A stretch of DNA of 64,000 bases from JAXMBN01 sp046349875 (GCA_046349875.1 JAXMBN010000001.1:124001-188000), one strand, 5' to 3'; positions 17,937-29,761 are shown, counted from the stretch's first letter. Notes: generated by a model not told the origin, from the sequence alone. Program-made: numbers and translations.

Positions 17937-18272
17937 TTAACCTCCCGATAAGGCCTGAAAAACAAAAACTTGGTCGCCATCTTCCAATCGATCCTGCAAC
18001 GTCGATCGATCGCTCGCGGGTTGCGAATTGATGAAGATAACAACATGGAAACGAATCGCCCCTTGGTCATCCAATACATACCCACGTAGCTTCGGCCAAC
18101 GATCAAAGGCCTGGTCGAGGGCTTCTTTGAGATTCGAAGCATGACATTGCATGGGTTCCGACGGGATATGCTTTTGGAAAGCAGGTGCAAAAGCGACGTT
18201 GATCACGCTGCAATCTCCCTTGTCCGTCGCGAAAGGCCAATCGATTCCATCGATTCTCAGTTGGGTCTCCAT
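17937..18272 (-). CDS. MoaD/ThiS-family ubiquitin-like protein
   Basis: A 111-aa beta-grasp protein ending in Gly-Gly (DGDQVFVFQALSGG), the C-terminus that is adenylated and thiocarboxylated in MoaD/ThiS sulfur carriers. Its central segment WPKLRGYVLDDQGAIRFHVVIFINSQPA resembles the 'FPGL...R-Y..NG....VNGED' region of MoaD. It is followed after 5 bp by a BNR-repeat gene. No moeB, moaE or thi gene is nearby, so its sulfur-acceptor is unknown. The N-terminal extension of about 30 residues is longer than in small MoaD proteins. Confidence 0.7.
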   Translation of the reverse strand: METQLRIDGIDWPFATDKGDCSVINVAFAPAFQKHIPSEPMQCHASNLKEALDQAFDRWPKLRGYVLDDQGAIRFHVVIFINSQPASDRSTLQDRLEDGDQVFVFQALSGG

Positions 18273-18283
18273 CGCCCCAACGC

Positions 18284-19030
18284 TTATGGTCGTTTGGGAA
18301 GATGGGATTCGACAACTTCGGCCACTTTCTTAGCAAGAACTTTTGAGCCTTCAGGCGAAAAGTGAACGTTCTTGGGAAGCTGAATCTCAGCCAGCTTGGC
18401 TTTTGCATAGGTGTGAAGATCATCGATTTCAATTTGATTTTCTTGCATGATCTTGGCGGCCACTTCATTGAAAAGTACCGACTCGTCGGCAGCGCGATTG
18501 GCCGATCCTTCGGGTACAGGCGTGGTCGATGCCCAGATCACTTTAGCACCAGTTTGTTTCAGTCGAGCCACGATCTTGCGAAGATTGGCTTCATATTGCG
18601 GTAAGGGAACTTGATGGCGAGCTCCCGGGGTTGTTTTTTCCGCGCGATCCTTTCCATTCTCGGCAAAGTAGACCAAATCATGCAATCCAAAGTTGAAATG
18701 GATGACGTCCCACTTCCCTTTCCCAAGCCATTGCTCGAGAGATTCAACACCGCGGCTGGATGGCCCGCAATTGGTATTGGGACGCACCACATTTGCTTTC
18801 CCTTTGAGGAGCTCACGAACGGGCAAGGTATATCCCATCGAAATCGAATCTCCGATCAGTAGTACCCGCGGCAGATTCGGATCTTCTTCAATCGGTTGCA
18901 GCGCAGGATTGGGGCGGGCTTGCTTGGCTTGAGCTGGCTTCTCCTGTGCCGTAACCAATGTTGATGAACTCATCGCCACCAAAAACATTCCGCCAAGCAC
19001 GATCGTTAGGACGCAACAAGGAAATCGCAT
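18284..19030 (-). CDS. Secreted SGNH/GDSL-type hydrolase
   Basis: About 248 aa. The start at 19030 gives signal peptide MRFPCCVLTIVLGGMFLVAM and cleavage near TAQ. SGNH blocks are visible: block I as LIGDSISMGY (catalytic Ser), block III as FNFGLHDL (Asn/oxyanion) and a block V-like NVHFSPEGS. In block V the usual Asp two residues before His is Asn here. The family covers lipases, esterases and carbohydrate deacetylases in the periplasm or outside. It sits 11 bp after the MoaD gene end on the same strand; relatedness of function is not implied. Confidence 0.8.
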   Translation of the reverse strand: MRFPCCVLTIVLGGMFLVAMSSSTLVTAQEKPAQAKQARPNPALQPIEEDPNLPRVLLIGDSISMGYTLPVRELLKGKANVVRPNTNCGPSSRGVESLEQWLGKGKWDVIHFNFGLHDLVYFAENGKDRAEKTTPGARHQVPLPQYEANLRKIVARLKQTGAKVIWASTTPVPEGSANRAADESVLFNEVAAKIMQENQIEIDDLHTYAKAKLAEIQLPKNVHFSPEGSKVLAKKVAEVVESHLPKRP

Positions 19031-19063
19031 GTGCCTCGATCCTTTCATTAGGAGTTCGTAAGA

Positions 19064-19945
19064 TTATTGGAGAATGGCTTCGACAGGAAAATGATCGGAT
19101 GGAGTGCGACCCTCGCGAGCGACACGGTCAATCTTACTAAGCTCAACCTTCCATTCTTCGCTCACCGCAATCCAATCGATGCGCTCCCCCTGCGTTTGGT
19201 TTTCGCGGAAATTTGAAAACGTTCCCTCCGGTCCTTGGGGGACTTGTGGTTGGACTCGATAGGTATCTCTCAACCTGATCGACTGCGTATCTGTTGCAAA
19301 TAGGGCTTGGTAGGGATCGCTTTTGGCTCCTGCATTGAAATCTCCCGTGATAATGACCCAGGCATCTTTCTTGAGTTCCTGGGCCTTCTTGCGGAGCAAC
19401 TTAGCAGACTGCAAGCGTGCTTCCTTACCTTTGTGGTCAAAATGGGTATTGATGAAAAGGATTCGGCGGCTGTTCGATTTATCCTGCAAACGAACCCACG
19501 AGGCCATGCGAGGCAATGCGGCGTCCCAGCTTTTGCTGCCAGCAGTTTCAGGCGATTCGCTCAACCAAAAATGCCCGCTCTCGAGAAGATCGAAGCGATC
19601 GAGTCGATAGTAAAGCGCCATCATCTCGCCAGATTCTTTTCCATCGTCGCGTCCGACCCCTAACCAACCATATCCTGCTAGACGCTCGCGAAGAAAGTCA
19701 CGCTGAAATCCAAGAGTCTCTTGGGTCCCTAGCAAATCAGGCTGGAAGGTTTGAATGGTCTCAAGCAGAAACTCTTTGCGTTTATCCCAGTGGTTATCGC
19801 CATCGTTGGCAGTCCCATAGCGAATATTGAAGCTCATCACTTTGGTAGGATGTTTCGATTGAGCTTGAGCCTGCAGAGCGTCCCCGCAGGTCCCTAACAC
19901 GAATGCCAACCCAATGAGCATGACCGAACGAAGCATGCGGCGCAT
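19064..19945 (-). CDS. Secreted endonuclease/exonuclease/phosphatase (EEP) family protein
   Basis: 293 aa with a signal peptide (MRRMLRSVMLIGLAFVLGT). EEP motifs in order: VMSFNIRYG (Asn for metal/phosphate), DLLGTQET (Glu metal ligand), LFINTHFDHKG, WVIITGDFNAG (Asp/Asn pair), ERIDWIAVS and SDHFPVEAIL (terminal Asp-His). All catalytic positions look intact. Secreted EEP proteins of this size in planctomycetes are usually annotated as metal-dependent hydrolases acting on phosphodiesters; the substrate is unknown. It is 15 bp upstream of the SGNH hydrolase's frame and probably co-transcribed. Confidence 0.85.
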   Translation of the reverse strand: MRRMLRSVMLIGLAFVLGTCGDALQAQAQSKHPTKVMSFNIRYGTANDGDNHWDKRKEFLLETIQTFQPDLLGTQETLGFQRDFLRERLAGYGWLGVGRDDGKESGEMMALYYRLDRFDLLESGHFWLSESPETAGSKSWDAALPRMASWVRLQDKSNSRRILFINTHFDHKGKEARLQSAKLLRKKAQELKKDAWVIITGDFNAGAKSDPYQALFATDTQSIRLRDTYRVQPQVPQGPEGTFSNFRENQTQGERIDWIAVSEEWKVELSKIDRVAREGRTPSDHFPVEAILQ

Positions 19946-20303
19946 GGAAGTGGTCTCGTCGTTACAAGAATGAGTGGGAGGATAACTTTCACGATTCTAA
20001 ATCTTGGATTCCGTCCCGCGAAGTTTCCAAGATAGAAGCGCAATCAGCCTTAGGAGTCCAGTTCTACCAGATGGTCCTACGCTGTTGCAAAACAATGACC
20101 ATCATTTTGCTGGAATGTCAGTGGAAGGTTCTATTCTTTGCAAAGACTTCACACGAGTCGAGCCAAACCGGGCAAGAAAATGTGAGGTCAAAAACAGGAT
20201 GGTATCGAAACAATACTCTAGCAGGACTTCATCAGCCGATGCTAAGAATCGTGCATGGATTCAAAAGGCGACTCTTCGAATTTTCCAGTGTCGCTTCCCA
20301 ATC

Positions 20304-21041
20304 GCATTCATCTTTTTGCCCACCATTTTTTTGCCCCTCATGCATTGGCTCTTCTAGACGCTATCCCACGGACAGACGATTAGGCAAAAATATGTGGGGC
20401 AAAAAATAAGGGAGGTCGAATGAATACTTCATCAGACGATCATCGGCCAATACTTTGAAAAGTGAATTGATTCAGAGCCTTCGACCATCATCAGTGGATG
20501 CTCAGAATCGAGCATTGATTCAGCGTGCTTCCGAGAACTTTGAGTCCGAATTGCATTCATCTTTTTGCCCGCCATTTTTTTGCCCTCATGATCATTGGCC
20601 TTCTAGACGCTATCTCACAGACAGACGATTAGGCAAAAATATGTAGGGCAAAAAAATAAGGAGAGGTCGAATAAATACTCCATCAGACGATCATCAGCCA
20701 ATACTTTGAAAGGTACATTGATTCAAAGGCTTCGACCATCATCAGTGGATGCTTAGAATCGTGCATTGATTCAGTGTGCTTCCGAGATCTTTGAGTCAAT
20801 TGCATTCATCTTTTTGCACCATTTTTTTGCCCTCGCGATCATTAGCCTTCTAGACGCTATCCCACAGACAGACGATTAGGCAAAAATATTTGGGGCAAAA
20901 ATATGGAGAGGTCGAATGAATACTTCAACCGACGATCATCGGCCAATACTTTGAATGTGCATTGATTCAGAGTGTTTCCGAAAACTTTGATTCCAATTCG
21001 CATTCATCTTTTTGCCCAACCATTTTTTTGCCCTCATGCAT
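20304..21041. repeat. Cluster of four copies of a roughly 100-bp imperfect inverted-repeat element
   Basis: Each full copy starts with GCATTCATCTTTTTGCC, continues C-rich/T-rich to ATTTTTTTGCCCTCATG, has a spacer with TTCTAGACGCTATC and AGACGATTAGGC, and ends AAAAATATGTGGGGCAAAAA. The two ends are near reverse complements, so a copy can fold as one long hairpin. Copies: 20304-20406, 20553-20657, 20802-20901 and a left arm only at 21000-21041. The spacing of 249, 249 and 198 bp shows that flanking sequence (CATCAGACGATCATC-GGCCAATACTTTGAA and so on) was duplicated with them. Further copies lie at 23.7-23.95 kb. No protein gene is here; short frames reading HSSFCPPFFCP are by-products. Confidence 0.88.
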
Positions 21042-21199
21042 TTCCATGCATTCTGAGGGACGCATCATAGGAAGAGGAAGCGAGGGATGAGGTCTCGTTC
21101 AAGAATGCGCTCACCGTAATCGTATGGATGGACTACGGCTTACGGTTGAGACAACTGCGCTACGACTCACGGTTGAGAAAACCGCGCTACGGACGGTGC

Positions 21200-22669
21200 C
21201 TAGTAACCGCCTGGGGTTTGGAATTGAGCGTATTGATCGAACTCGGCATGACGCTCTGGCGCCTTGTCGACGAACCGCGTGTACTCACGTTCCCAAAGTA
21301 GGTCGACTTCACCCACCGGACCATTACGCTGTTTCGCGATGATAATCTGAGCCTGGCCAGCAAACTGTTCGGCTGCTTCACCGCGGTGATAATACTCTTC
21401 GCGGTGCACGAACATCACCACGTCCGCATCCTGCTCGATCGCACCTGATTCACGAAGGTGACTCAAGCGAGGCGTGTGATCTTTCCCTTCTTCCGCTTGA
21501 CGATTCAACTGCGCCAAACAAAGCACGGGAACTTGAATTTCACGCGCCATCATCTTGAGACGACGGGCGATCTTGGCAACCTGTTCTTGCCGAGGATCCT
21601 TCGGGTTATCGGGTTCAATGAGCTGCAAGTAGTCGATTACGATGAGCCCCAATTTCTTCTTGGTGGGCTTGGCCATTTCCTGTTGCGTGATGCGCCGCGC
21701 CACCGCTGCCACTTCGCTGACCGTTCGACTTGGAGCATCATCCACATACAATGGAGCGCGACTGATTTCCATCGCGTGCTTGACCAGCCGCTGCCGATCT
21801 TCGTTGGAGATCGTACCGTTGCGCAGTCGGCTACCATTGACGCGAGCGACCGAGCAGAGCAAACGGTCGGCCAATTCGATGGCTGACATTTCTAGGCTGA
21901 CGAACAACGTGGGAGCTCCACCTTTGAGAGCCGCATGTTCCGCGATGTTCATGGCGAAGGCTGTCTTACCCATGGAAGGACGAGCCGCCAAGATGACCAG
22001 TTCGCCGTTATGCAATCCGCCCGTCATTCGATCAAAATCGACGAAGTGCGTTTCTACACCACCATCCAAATGCTCGCCTCGCATCCGTGCATCGATACGG
22101 CCCATGGCTGCTTTGAGCACGTCGCCGATCGAAGCGGCCGAATTCGCGCTGCGTTCATCCTGAATTTGAAAGATGCGTTGCTCGGCTTGCGAAACAAGTT
22201 CTTTGGGCTCGATCGTTTCATCGTAGGCGTCGCGCAGAATCGATGTCGATGCTTCAATCAAGCGACGCAATGTCGCTTTGGTGCGCACGATCTCGGCATA
22301 GTACGATGCGTGCGCTGCGTTAGGAACGCTATTGGCAAGCTTGGCGAGATAGGCCGCTCCACCAATCAACTCAAAATCACCAGCCGACTTGAGATGATTG
22401 ACCAAGAGCATGGCATCGATTTTGTTGCCGCCCTCGTACATCCCTTTCATGTGCGCATACAACTTGCGGTGCGCGTCATCGTAAAAATCATCCTCACGGA
22501 CGATCAACGCTAAATCATTGCACGCATCGGGATTGAGCAGAATACTGCCGAGCACTCCCATTTCCGCCATGAGGTCAAATGGAGGCGAACGGTCCAAGAT
22601 ATCGGCTCCGCGTTTTGCGGCCGACTTATCGTTGGAATCACGGCGATACGATTTCGTTTCTGATGCCAT
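21200..22669 (-). CDS. dnaB: Replicative DNA helicase DnaB
   Basis: The hexameric helicase that unwinds DNA at the replication fork. The start at 22669 (MASETKSYRR) follows GGTGGGG and gives 489 aa; a start 10 codons earlier is possible. The N-terminal primase-interacting domain (LMAEMGVLGSILLNPDACND) leads to the RecA-like motor: Walker A ARPSMGKTAFAMNIA, H1a region VSLEMSAIELADRLL, Walker B LIVIDYLQLIEP, Gln-sensor LCLAQLNRQAEEG and the arginine-finger region RESGAIEQDADVVMF. All motifs intact and no intein. It is transcribed away from the DUF1080 gene, with the repeat cluster just past its 3' end. Confidence 0.96.
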   Translation of the reverse strand: MASETKSYRRDSNDKSAAKRGADILDRSPPFDLMAEMGVLGSILLNPDACNDLALIVREDDFYDDAHRKLYAHMKGMYEGGNKIDAMLLVNHLKSAGDFELIGGAAYLAKLANSVPNAAHASYYAEIVRTKATLRRLIEASTSILRDAYDETIEPKELVSQAEQRIFQIQDERSANSAASIGDVLKAAMGRIDARMRGEHLDGGVETHFVDFDRMTGGLHNGELVILAARPSMGKTAFAMNIAEHAALKGGAPTLFVSLEMSAIELADRLLCSVARVNGSRLRNGTISNEDRQRLVKHAMEISRAPLYVDDAPSRTVSEVAAVARRITQQEMAKPTKKKLGLIVIDYLQLIEPDNPKDPRQEQVAKIARRLKMMAREIQVPVLCLAQLNRQAEEGKDHTPRLSHLRESGAIEQDADVVMFVHREEYYHRGEAAEQFAGQAQIIIAKQRNGPVGEVDLLWEREYTRFVDKAPERHAEFDQYAQFQTPGGY

Positions 22670-22996
22670 GGGGTCCCCACCTTGGATCGAATTGTGCACT
22701 CCGTCGCATGAATGCGAGCGAAAACGAGCGGCCGGAAAAGCTCGGGTTGAGAATGATGACGCTCCGCGCCTTCCCCTTCAATCCCCCGAATCCTCGATTG
22801 TAACGACTTCTCGCAACAACGCTCTTTACACCCTAGATTTTGCGATTTGGACCAACCAATTTTGCTACAATTACGGGGGCTTCCCCTCTTGACATTAGGC
22901 TGCGATTTACAACAACTTCGCACCGATTGTACGAGTGGATTTTAAGGGCGGATTTTGCTCCTTCCCTGCTGTGGCCTTTACCTTAAGGTGTCAACC
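22670..22996. other. Intergenic region between divergent dnaB and DUF1080 genes
   Basis: About 330 bases. It must contain both promoters. No DnaA box cluster, RNA gene or convincing operator was recognised. Confidence 0.4.
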
Positions 22997-23650
22997 ATGT
23001 CCTCGACTTTCTCAACGCTCCAAACGGCTCTTTGCTTTGGGTTATGCCTCTTCCTTGGAACCCAAAATAACTTTGCCCAAGAACCAGTTCGGCTCTTTGA
23101 TGGAACCTCCTTCAAGGGCTGGGAGGGAGATACGACTAAAACATTTCGCATCGAGGACGGCGCCATCACTGCAGGCTCGCTTTCCGTCACGGTTCCTCGA
23201 AACGAGTTCCTATGCACTGAAAAGGAATACGAGAACTTCGAGCTCTCGCTTAAGTACAAGCTGGAAGGGACCGAAGGCTTTGTCAACGGCGGCGTACAGA
23301 TTCGCTCCAGCCGCATTCCCAACCATCATGAGATGATTGGCTATCAGGCCGACATCGGCGCTGGATACGACGGAGCTCTCTACGATGAAAGCCGCCGCAA
23401 GAAAGTTCTTGCCGCTCCTGAAAAAGCTTTTCTCCAATCGATTCTCAAACCGAACGACTGGAATGACTACCGAATCGTCTGCGAGGGGGATCGCATCCAA
23501 CTTTTTCTCAACGGAAAGAACACGGTAGACTACACCGAGAAAGAGCCTGGTATCGCCAAGAAAGGGCTTATCGGGCTTCAAATCCACGGAAATGGCAAAG
23601 CCATCATCCGCTTCAAAGACATCGTCATCAAAGAGCTACCCGCCAAGTAA
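22997..23650 (+). CDS. Secreted DUF1080 (3-keto-disaccharide hydrolase-like) protein
   Basis: The start at 22997 gives a signal peptide (MSSTFSTLQTALCFGLCLF) cleaved near NFAQ; 14 in-frame upstream codons are probably untranslated. The mature protein is a single DUF1080 jelly-roll: VRLFDGTSFKGWEGD, then DGAITAGSLS, YENFELSLKYKLEG, NGGVQIRSSRIPN, DYRIVCEGDRIQLFLNG and GLIGLQIHGNGKAIIRFKDIVIKEL. DUF1080 proteins bind or cleave glycosides and are amplified in planctomycetes. About 218 aa, normal for one domain. Repeat elements begin about 40 bp after its stop. Confidence 0.88.
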   Translation: MSSTFSTLQTALCFGLCLFLGTQNNFAQEPVRLFDGTSFKGWEGDTTKTFRIEDGAITAGSLSVTVPRNEFLCTEKEYENFELSLKYKLEGTEGFVNGGVQIRSSRIPNHHEMIGYQADIGAGYDGALYDESRRKKVLAAPEKAFLQSILKPNDWNDYRIVCEGDRIQLFLNGKNTVDYTEKEPGIAKKGLIGLQIHGNGKAIIRFKDIVIKELPAK

Positions 23651-23687
23651 CTCTTAGATTCCTAAATACTGAGACGCCATTCCGCGA

Positions 23688-23953
23688 GCAGACGATTAGG
23701 CAAAAATATGTGGGGCAAAAATATCAAGTGTTGTACAAACACTTATCAGACGATTATCGGCCTGATGAAAGAGGCCTCTCAGTCCAATTCGCATTCATCT
23801 TTTTGCACTCCATTTTTTTGCCCTCATGATCATTGGATGTCTAGAGGCTATCTCGCAGGCAGACGATTAGGCAAAAATATGTGGGGCAAAGTAATATCAA
23901 GTGTTGTACAAACACTTATCAGACGATTATCGGCCTGATGAAGAGGCCTCTCA
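23688..23953. repeat. Second cluster of the inverted-repeat element with a 94-bp direct repeat
   Basis: One full copy of the same element seen at 20.3-21.0 kb lies at 23791-23890. A right arm alone lies at 23688-23722. A block of about 94 bp starting GCAGACGATTAGGC and ending GGCCTCTCA occurs twice (23688-23781 and 23859-23953) with only a few differences. Inside it is the palindrome-like AAGTGTTGTACAAACACTT. Together with the first cluster this shows the element brackets dnaB and the DUF1080 gene. Confidence 0.85.
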
Positions 23954-23970
23954 GGATGGGCCGATCAGGG

Positions 23971-23999
23971 CAAAAAAAGAGCTACCCGTTAGGTAGCTC
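23971..23999 (-). terminator. Rho-independent terminator of glgP
   Basis: On the minus strand the stem GAGCTACC / GGTAGCTC (8 bp, 5-base loop; 23979-23999) is followed directly by seven T (23972-23978). The glgP stop codon lies inside the stem, so termination is tight against the gene. Confidence 0.85.
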
Positions 24000-26226
24000 A
24001 TGATTCCATGGACCAACAGCAACTATCGCGTGTGTGCATGTCGCAGCTTAGACCACCCGCAGCCGGCACATAGGCCGATCGGGTGTAGTCCATCATCATG
24101 CGATGGCTACTGAATCGCCAAGCACAGGTCGAGATGCTATTCATCATCATCTTGATCCACTTGCGAGGCAATCCATCGCGGTCCGTATCGTAGAAAGTCG
24201 GAATGACGTGGTTTTCCAAGGTCTCATAGAGATATTCCGCATCGCGGCGATCTGTCACCTTATCATCGATATGGCTCGTTCCATGGCCGATGGAAAATCC
24301 GTTGGTGCCATCGAACGCTTCGGCCCACCAACCATCGAGAATACTGCAGTTCAACCCACCATTGAGCACCGCCTTCTGACCGCTCGTACCCGATGCCTCC
24401 AAGGGACGTCGTGGATTGTTCAACCACACATCGACGCCTTGGATCAAGTGACGACAAACGTTGATATCGTAGTCTTCAATGAATGCCACGCGACCACGGA
24501 AACGTGGATCATGTCGAAGATTGGAGATCTGTTGAATGAATCGCTTGCCAGGTTCGTCCTTGGGGTGAGCCTTTCCGGTGTAGATGATCTGCACTGGACG
24601 ATCGGTACTATTGAGAATGGCGCTGATGCGATCGAGATCGCTGAAGATCAAGTTAGCGCGTTTGTACGTTGCAAAACGGCGACCAAATCCGATGGTCAAT
24701 GCATCTGGATTGAGCAAGTGTCGAGCTGCTTCAATCGTTTCATCGCTTTCGCCGCGGCGGCGGCATTGGCGACTCACGCGACGACGCACGAACGCCAGTA
24801 GTAAATTCTTGAGCGCGTTGTGGGTTTCCCAAAGTTCACCTGGATCGACCGAGTGAATGTACTGCCAGACTTCGGCTTCGCCCAACCGCGACTGCCAATT
24901 GACCGGGAAGTGACGATCGTATAACTGCTGCATCTGCCAAGCCAACCAGCTTTGCACGTGCACACCATTGGTGATATGCCCAATGGGAACCTCTTCTTCA
25001 GCGCGATCTGGCCACATGGGTCGCCACATGCGACGCGAAATATGACCATGCAATGAACTTACGGCATTCGCGCGTCGCGACAATTTGAGCCCGATAACTG
25101 TCATGCAGAACGTTTCGGTATCGCTGTGCGTATGTACCCGTCCCAACTGCATCAATTGATCGGCTGAAATCCCAAGCTCGTCGCGAAGCGGTCCGAGGTG
25201 CTCTTCGATCAAAGCCGCATCGAATCGATCGTGCCCTGCTGGAACGGGCGTATGCGTGGTGAAGACAGTCGACTGCGCTGTTTCACGCAATGCATCTTCA
25301 AACGTCATTCCATCATCGACCATCCGCAACCGGATCACTTCCAGAGGTGCGAAGGCGCTGTGACCTTCGTTGAGATGATACACGCCTGGATGGATCCCCA
25401 AGGCTCGCAATGCTTTGACGCCACCCACTCCAAGAACGAGCTCCTGGCGAATCCGCGTTCGCTCATCGCCACCATACAAACGGCTCGTGAGTTCGCGATC
25501 TTCTGGACGATTTCCCTGCACGTTGCAATCGAGCAAAAAAAGTCGAACACGGCCCACGGATATTGTCCAAACCTTGGCCATCAATCTTCCGTTGCGGGTA
25601 TCGATCGAAATCGTGATCGGGTTTCCATCCGGTCCCAACGCCGGTTCAATCGGCAGATTCTCGACTTTGGTCTCGATGTATTCTTCTCGCTGGTATCCAT
25701 CATCATCGAGATGCTGCTTGAAGTATCCCTGCGAATAGTAAAGTCCAATGCCAATCAAAGGAACGCCCAAGCCACTGGCGCTTTTAACGTGATCCCCCGA
25801 CAGCACTCCCAAACCACCCGAATAAATCGGAAGCGATTCGTGCAGTCCAAATTCCGCTGAGAAATAGGCAACCGGCTTGGCTCCTAGCACACCTGCGTTG
25901 GTACTGGCCCAAGTTCCCTTACAATCGAGATACTCTTGCAATCGTCGATAGGCATAGTTGACGCGGCTGTGCAACACCATTTCGCTGGCGCGAACCGCCA
26001 ATCGTTCCGGATTGAATTCGCGGAGCAGCGCAATCGGATTGTGATCCAACTGCCGCCATCGAATCGGATCGATGTCGCGAAAGATACTGGTAACTTCTGG
26101 ATGCCAACTCCACCAGAGATTCTTCGCAAGAGCCATGCACTTGTCGTAAAGTGCTTCTACGCCAACGTCGCTAAGGGAATGATGGGGATGGGTATCGTTC
26201 GTCGGAGGCATCTCGATCTGCGTCAT
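23998..26226 (-). CDS. glgP: Alpha-glucan (glycogen/maltodextrin) phosphorylase
   Basis: Cleaves alpha-1,4-glucan with phosphate to glucose-1-phosphate; cytosolic, PLP-dependent. 742 aa, the shorter bacterial type. The start MTQIEMPPTND leads to NLWWSWHPEVTSIFRDIDP, the active-site gate AYFSAEFGLHESLPIYSGGLGVLSGDH, and the PLP-binding region RPLEASGTSGQKAVLNGGLN (Lys in SGTSGQK), then GWWAEAFDGTNGFSIG. The C-terminal 50 residues end in WSMES. It has its own terminator. No other glycogen gene is adjacent, though a ROK kinase lies 2 kb away and a PPi-type phosphofructokinase farther off. Confidence 0.93.
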   Translation of the reverse strand: MTQIEMPPTNDTHPHHSLSDVGVEALYDKCMALAKNLWWSWHPEVTSIFRDIDPIRWRQLDHNPIALLREFNPERLAVRASEMVLHSRVNYAYRRLQEYLDCKGTWASTNAGVLGAKPVAYFSAEFGLHESLPIYSGGLGVLSGDHVKSASGLGVPLIGIGLYYSQGYFKQHLDDDGYQREEYIETKVENLPIEPALGPDGNPITISIDTRNGRLMAKVWTISVGRVRLFLLDCNVQGNRPEDRELTSRLYGGDERTRIRQELVLGVGGVKALRALGIHPGVYHLNEGHSAFAPLEVIRLRMVDDGMTFEDALRETAQSTVFTTHTPVPAGHDRFDAALIEEHLGPLRDELGISADQLMQLGRVHTHSDTETFCMTVIGLKLSRRANAVSSLHGHISRRMWRPMWPDRAEEEVPIGHITNGVHVQSWLAWQMQQLYDRHFPVNWQSRLGEAEVWQYIHSVDPGELWETHNALKNLLLAFVRRRVSRQCRRRGESDETIEAARHLLNPDALTIGFGRRFATYKRANLIFSDLDRISAILNSTDRPVQIIYTGKAHPKDEPGKRFIQQISNLRHDPRFRGRVAFIEDYDINVCRHLIQGVDVWLNNPRRPLEASGTSGQKAVLNGGLNCSILDGWWAEAFDGTNGFSIGHGTSHIDDKVTDRRDAEYLYETLENHVIPTFYDTDRDGLPRKWIKMMMNSISTCAWRFSSHRMMMDYTRSAYVPAAGGLSCDMHTRDSCCWSMES

Positions 26227-26554
26227 GACGTTCCTTTGTCGTTTCGATCTTCAATGGATAGCGCGGAGCTCTTCCACGTTATAGGCGAGCTATAAGGGGG
26301 GAGAGTATCGTCCCGGGAGAGAAGCTGGGCATCGGGGCAATCTCGCTTACCAGCTCATGAACGAGCCGGCTTGAATACCATCACTGGCCCAGGGAGTTCA
26401 TCTCCCACGTTCCGGCCAGGACGAAATTCAATCCGAATGGTTATACTCCATTTAACGCGGTCGTTAAAACCCGGGCCCCGCGTTTTCACAGCGAAAGTCA
26501 TGGAGCTGCATCGTCCGAAGGTGATTCGGAATACGCATTTACCCCATCTTCACA
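26227..26554. other. Intergenic region upstream of glgP and downstream of lepA
   Basis: About 330 bases with no gene I can support. It should hold the glgP promoter. No riboswitch pattern was recognised. Confidence 0.4.
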
Positions 26555-28423
<1,869 letters not shown>

Positions 28424-29408
28424 CCAAATACCCTGCGTCTCCTCCAAGAATCGCAAAGTCGATGGTTGTGCCCGCTTCCACGTAATCGAAGGAAAGCTCG
28501 CAGAATGTAGCGCGAATGCGTTGTAAGAAGCGTTGGCCAACCGGTGAGGTTCGTCCGCCAAAATTCATGGCGCCGCCGAGAACTACCAAACCTGGATCGA
28601 CAGTATGTACCAGGCTCGTAATCCCCACACCCAAATAGTAGGCCGTCTGATCGATTAATTCGAGTGAAAAAGCATCTCCAGCCAAAGCTGCTTCGTAAAT
28701 CTTCTTGGCGGTAACATTTGGAGCATGTTGGCGTAGTGTGCTCTCTGCACCTTGAGCCAAGCGTTCTTTCGCGATCGCCACGATAGCGCTGGCACTGGCG
28801 TACGCTTCGAGATGCCCTTTGCCGCCACCCCATGTACACAGGCGCGCATTGGGAGCACTATCGACGATGATGTGACCGCATTCAGCTCCAAAGCTGTTGG
28901 CCCCCACGACGAGATGGCTGTCGGAAATGATTCCTCCCCCAACACCTGTTCCCAAGGTAAGAAGCGCCATACTGCTATACTTTTCACCCGTCCCAATCCA
29001 GAACTCTCCAAATGCTGCCGCATTCGCGTCATTGGCGAAGCTCACAGGCAAACCAAGTTCTTTCTCGAGACAAGCGACGATAGGAAAGTTCCACCAATGC
29101 GGATGGTTGGGTGGAGCAATCAACATACCGGTTTGAATATTCTGACTACCAGGTGTCCCCAGTCCCACTCGTTGAAAGTCGCTGAGCTCAAGGCCCATGG
29201 GTTTGAGAAGTTCGCGGACAGCTTGGCCGACCCGCTGCATGGCAACCTGAGGACCATCGGGTTCGTGAGTATCGATCGATACAAAACCAAATGTCTTTCC
29301 GTCGTCGTCGACCAAACCAATCTTGATATTCGTACCACCCACATCGACCCCCACGAAAAAAGGGCGTCGACAGGCTTCGGGTCGATGGATTGTCTGTTCG
29401 CAGCTCAT

Positions 29409-29761
29409 TCCCACTCGGCTCAACATCAAAAGAAACGAATTCACCAGTATAAGGTACTTTTCAGAATTCGCCCAGGTCGACCTTAGCCCGGAAACCTATG
29501 GCAAAACGTTGCTCTTCCATGGAATTTCCGCCATTTAGCGGCCTGCCAATTCGAAATACCAGCAGAGGACATGATGCCAACGATTCATGTCGCAGGTAAT
29601 CTCCAATGCGACGCAACGGCCGGTGGCAACCCATCACCCTAGGTCACGGATCGCATTCTTCGATTCGATTTCAAGACGTCGATTGCAGCTCGCGGATGGA
29701 TGAAAGCGATCGCCATCCAAAACGAAACAGCAGGTCGTCGCAAAGATCGACGAACCATCGA
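29409..29761. other. Intergenic region, no gene assigned
   Basis: About 350 bases between a minus-strand gene end and the ROK kinase start. No RNA gene or hairpin with T-run was recognised. Confidence 0.4.

Noticed and set aside
20284..20646. Short plus-strand frames containing HSSFCPPFFCP
   Set aside because: They arise from the intergenic repeat element in each copy; no coding signals.
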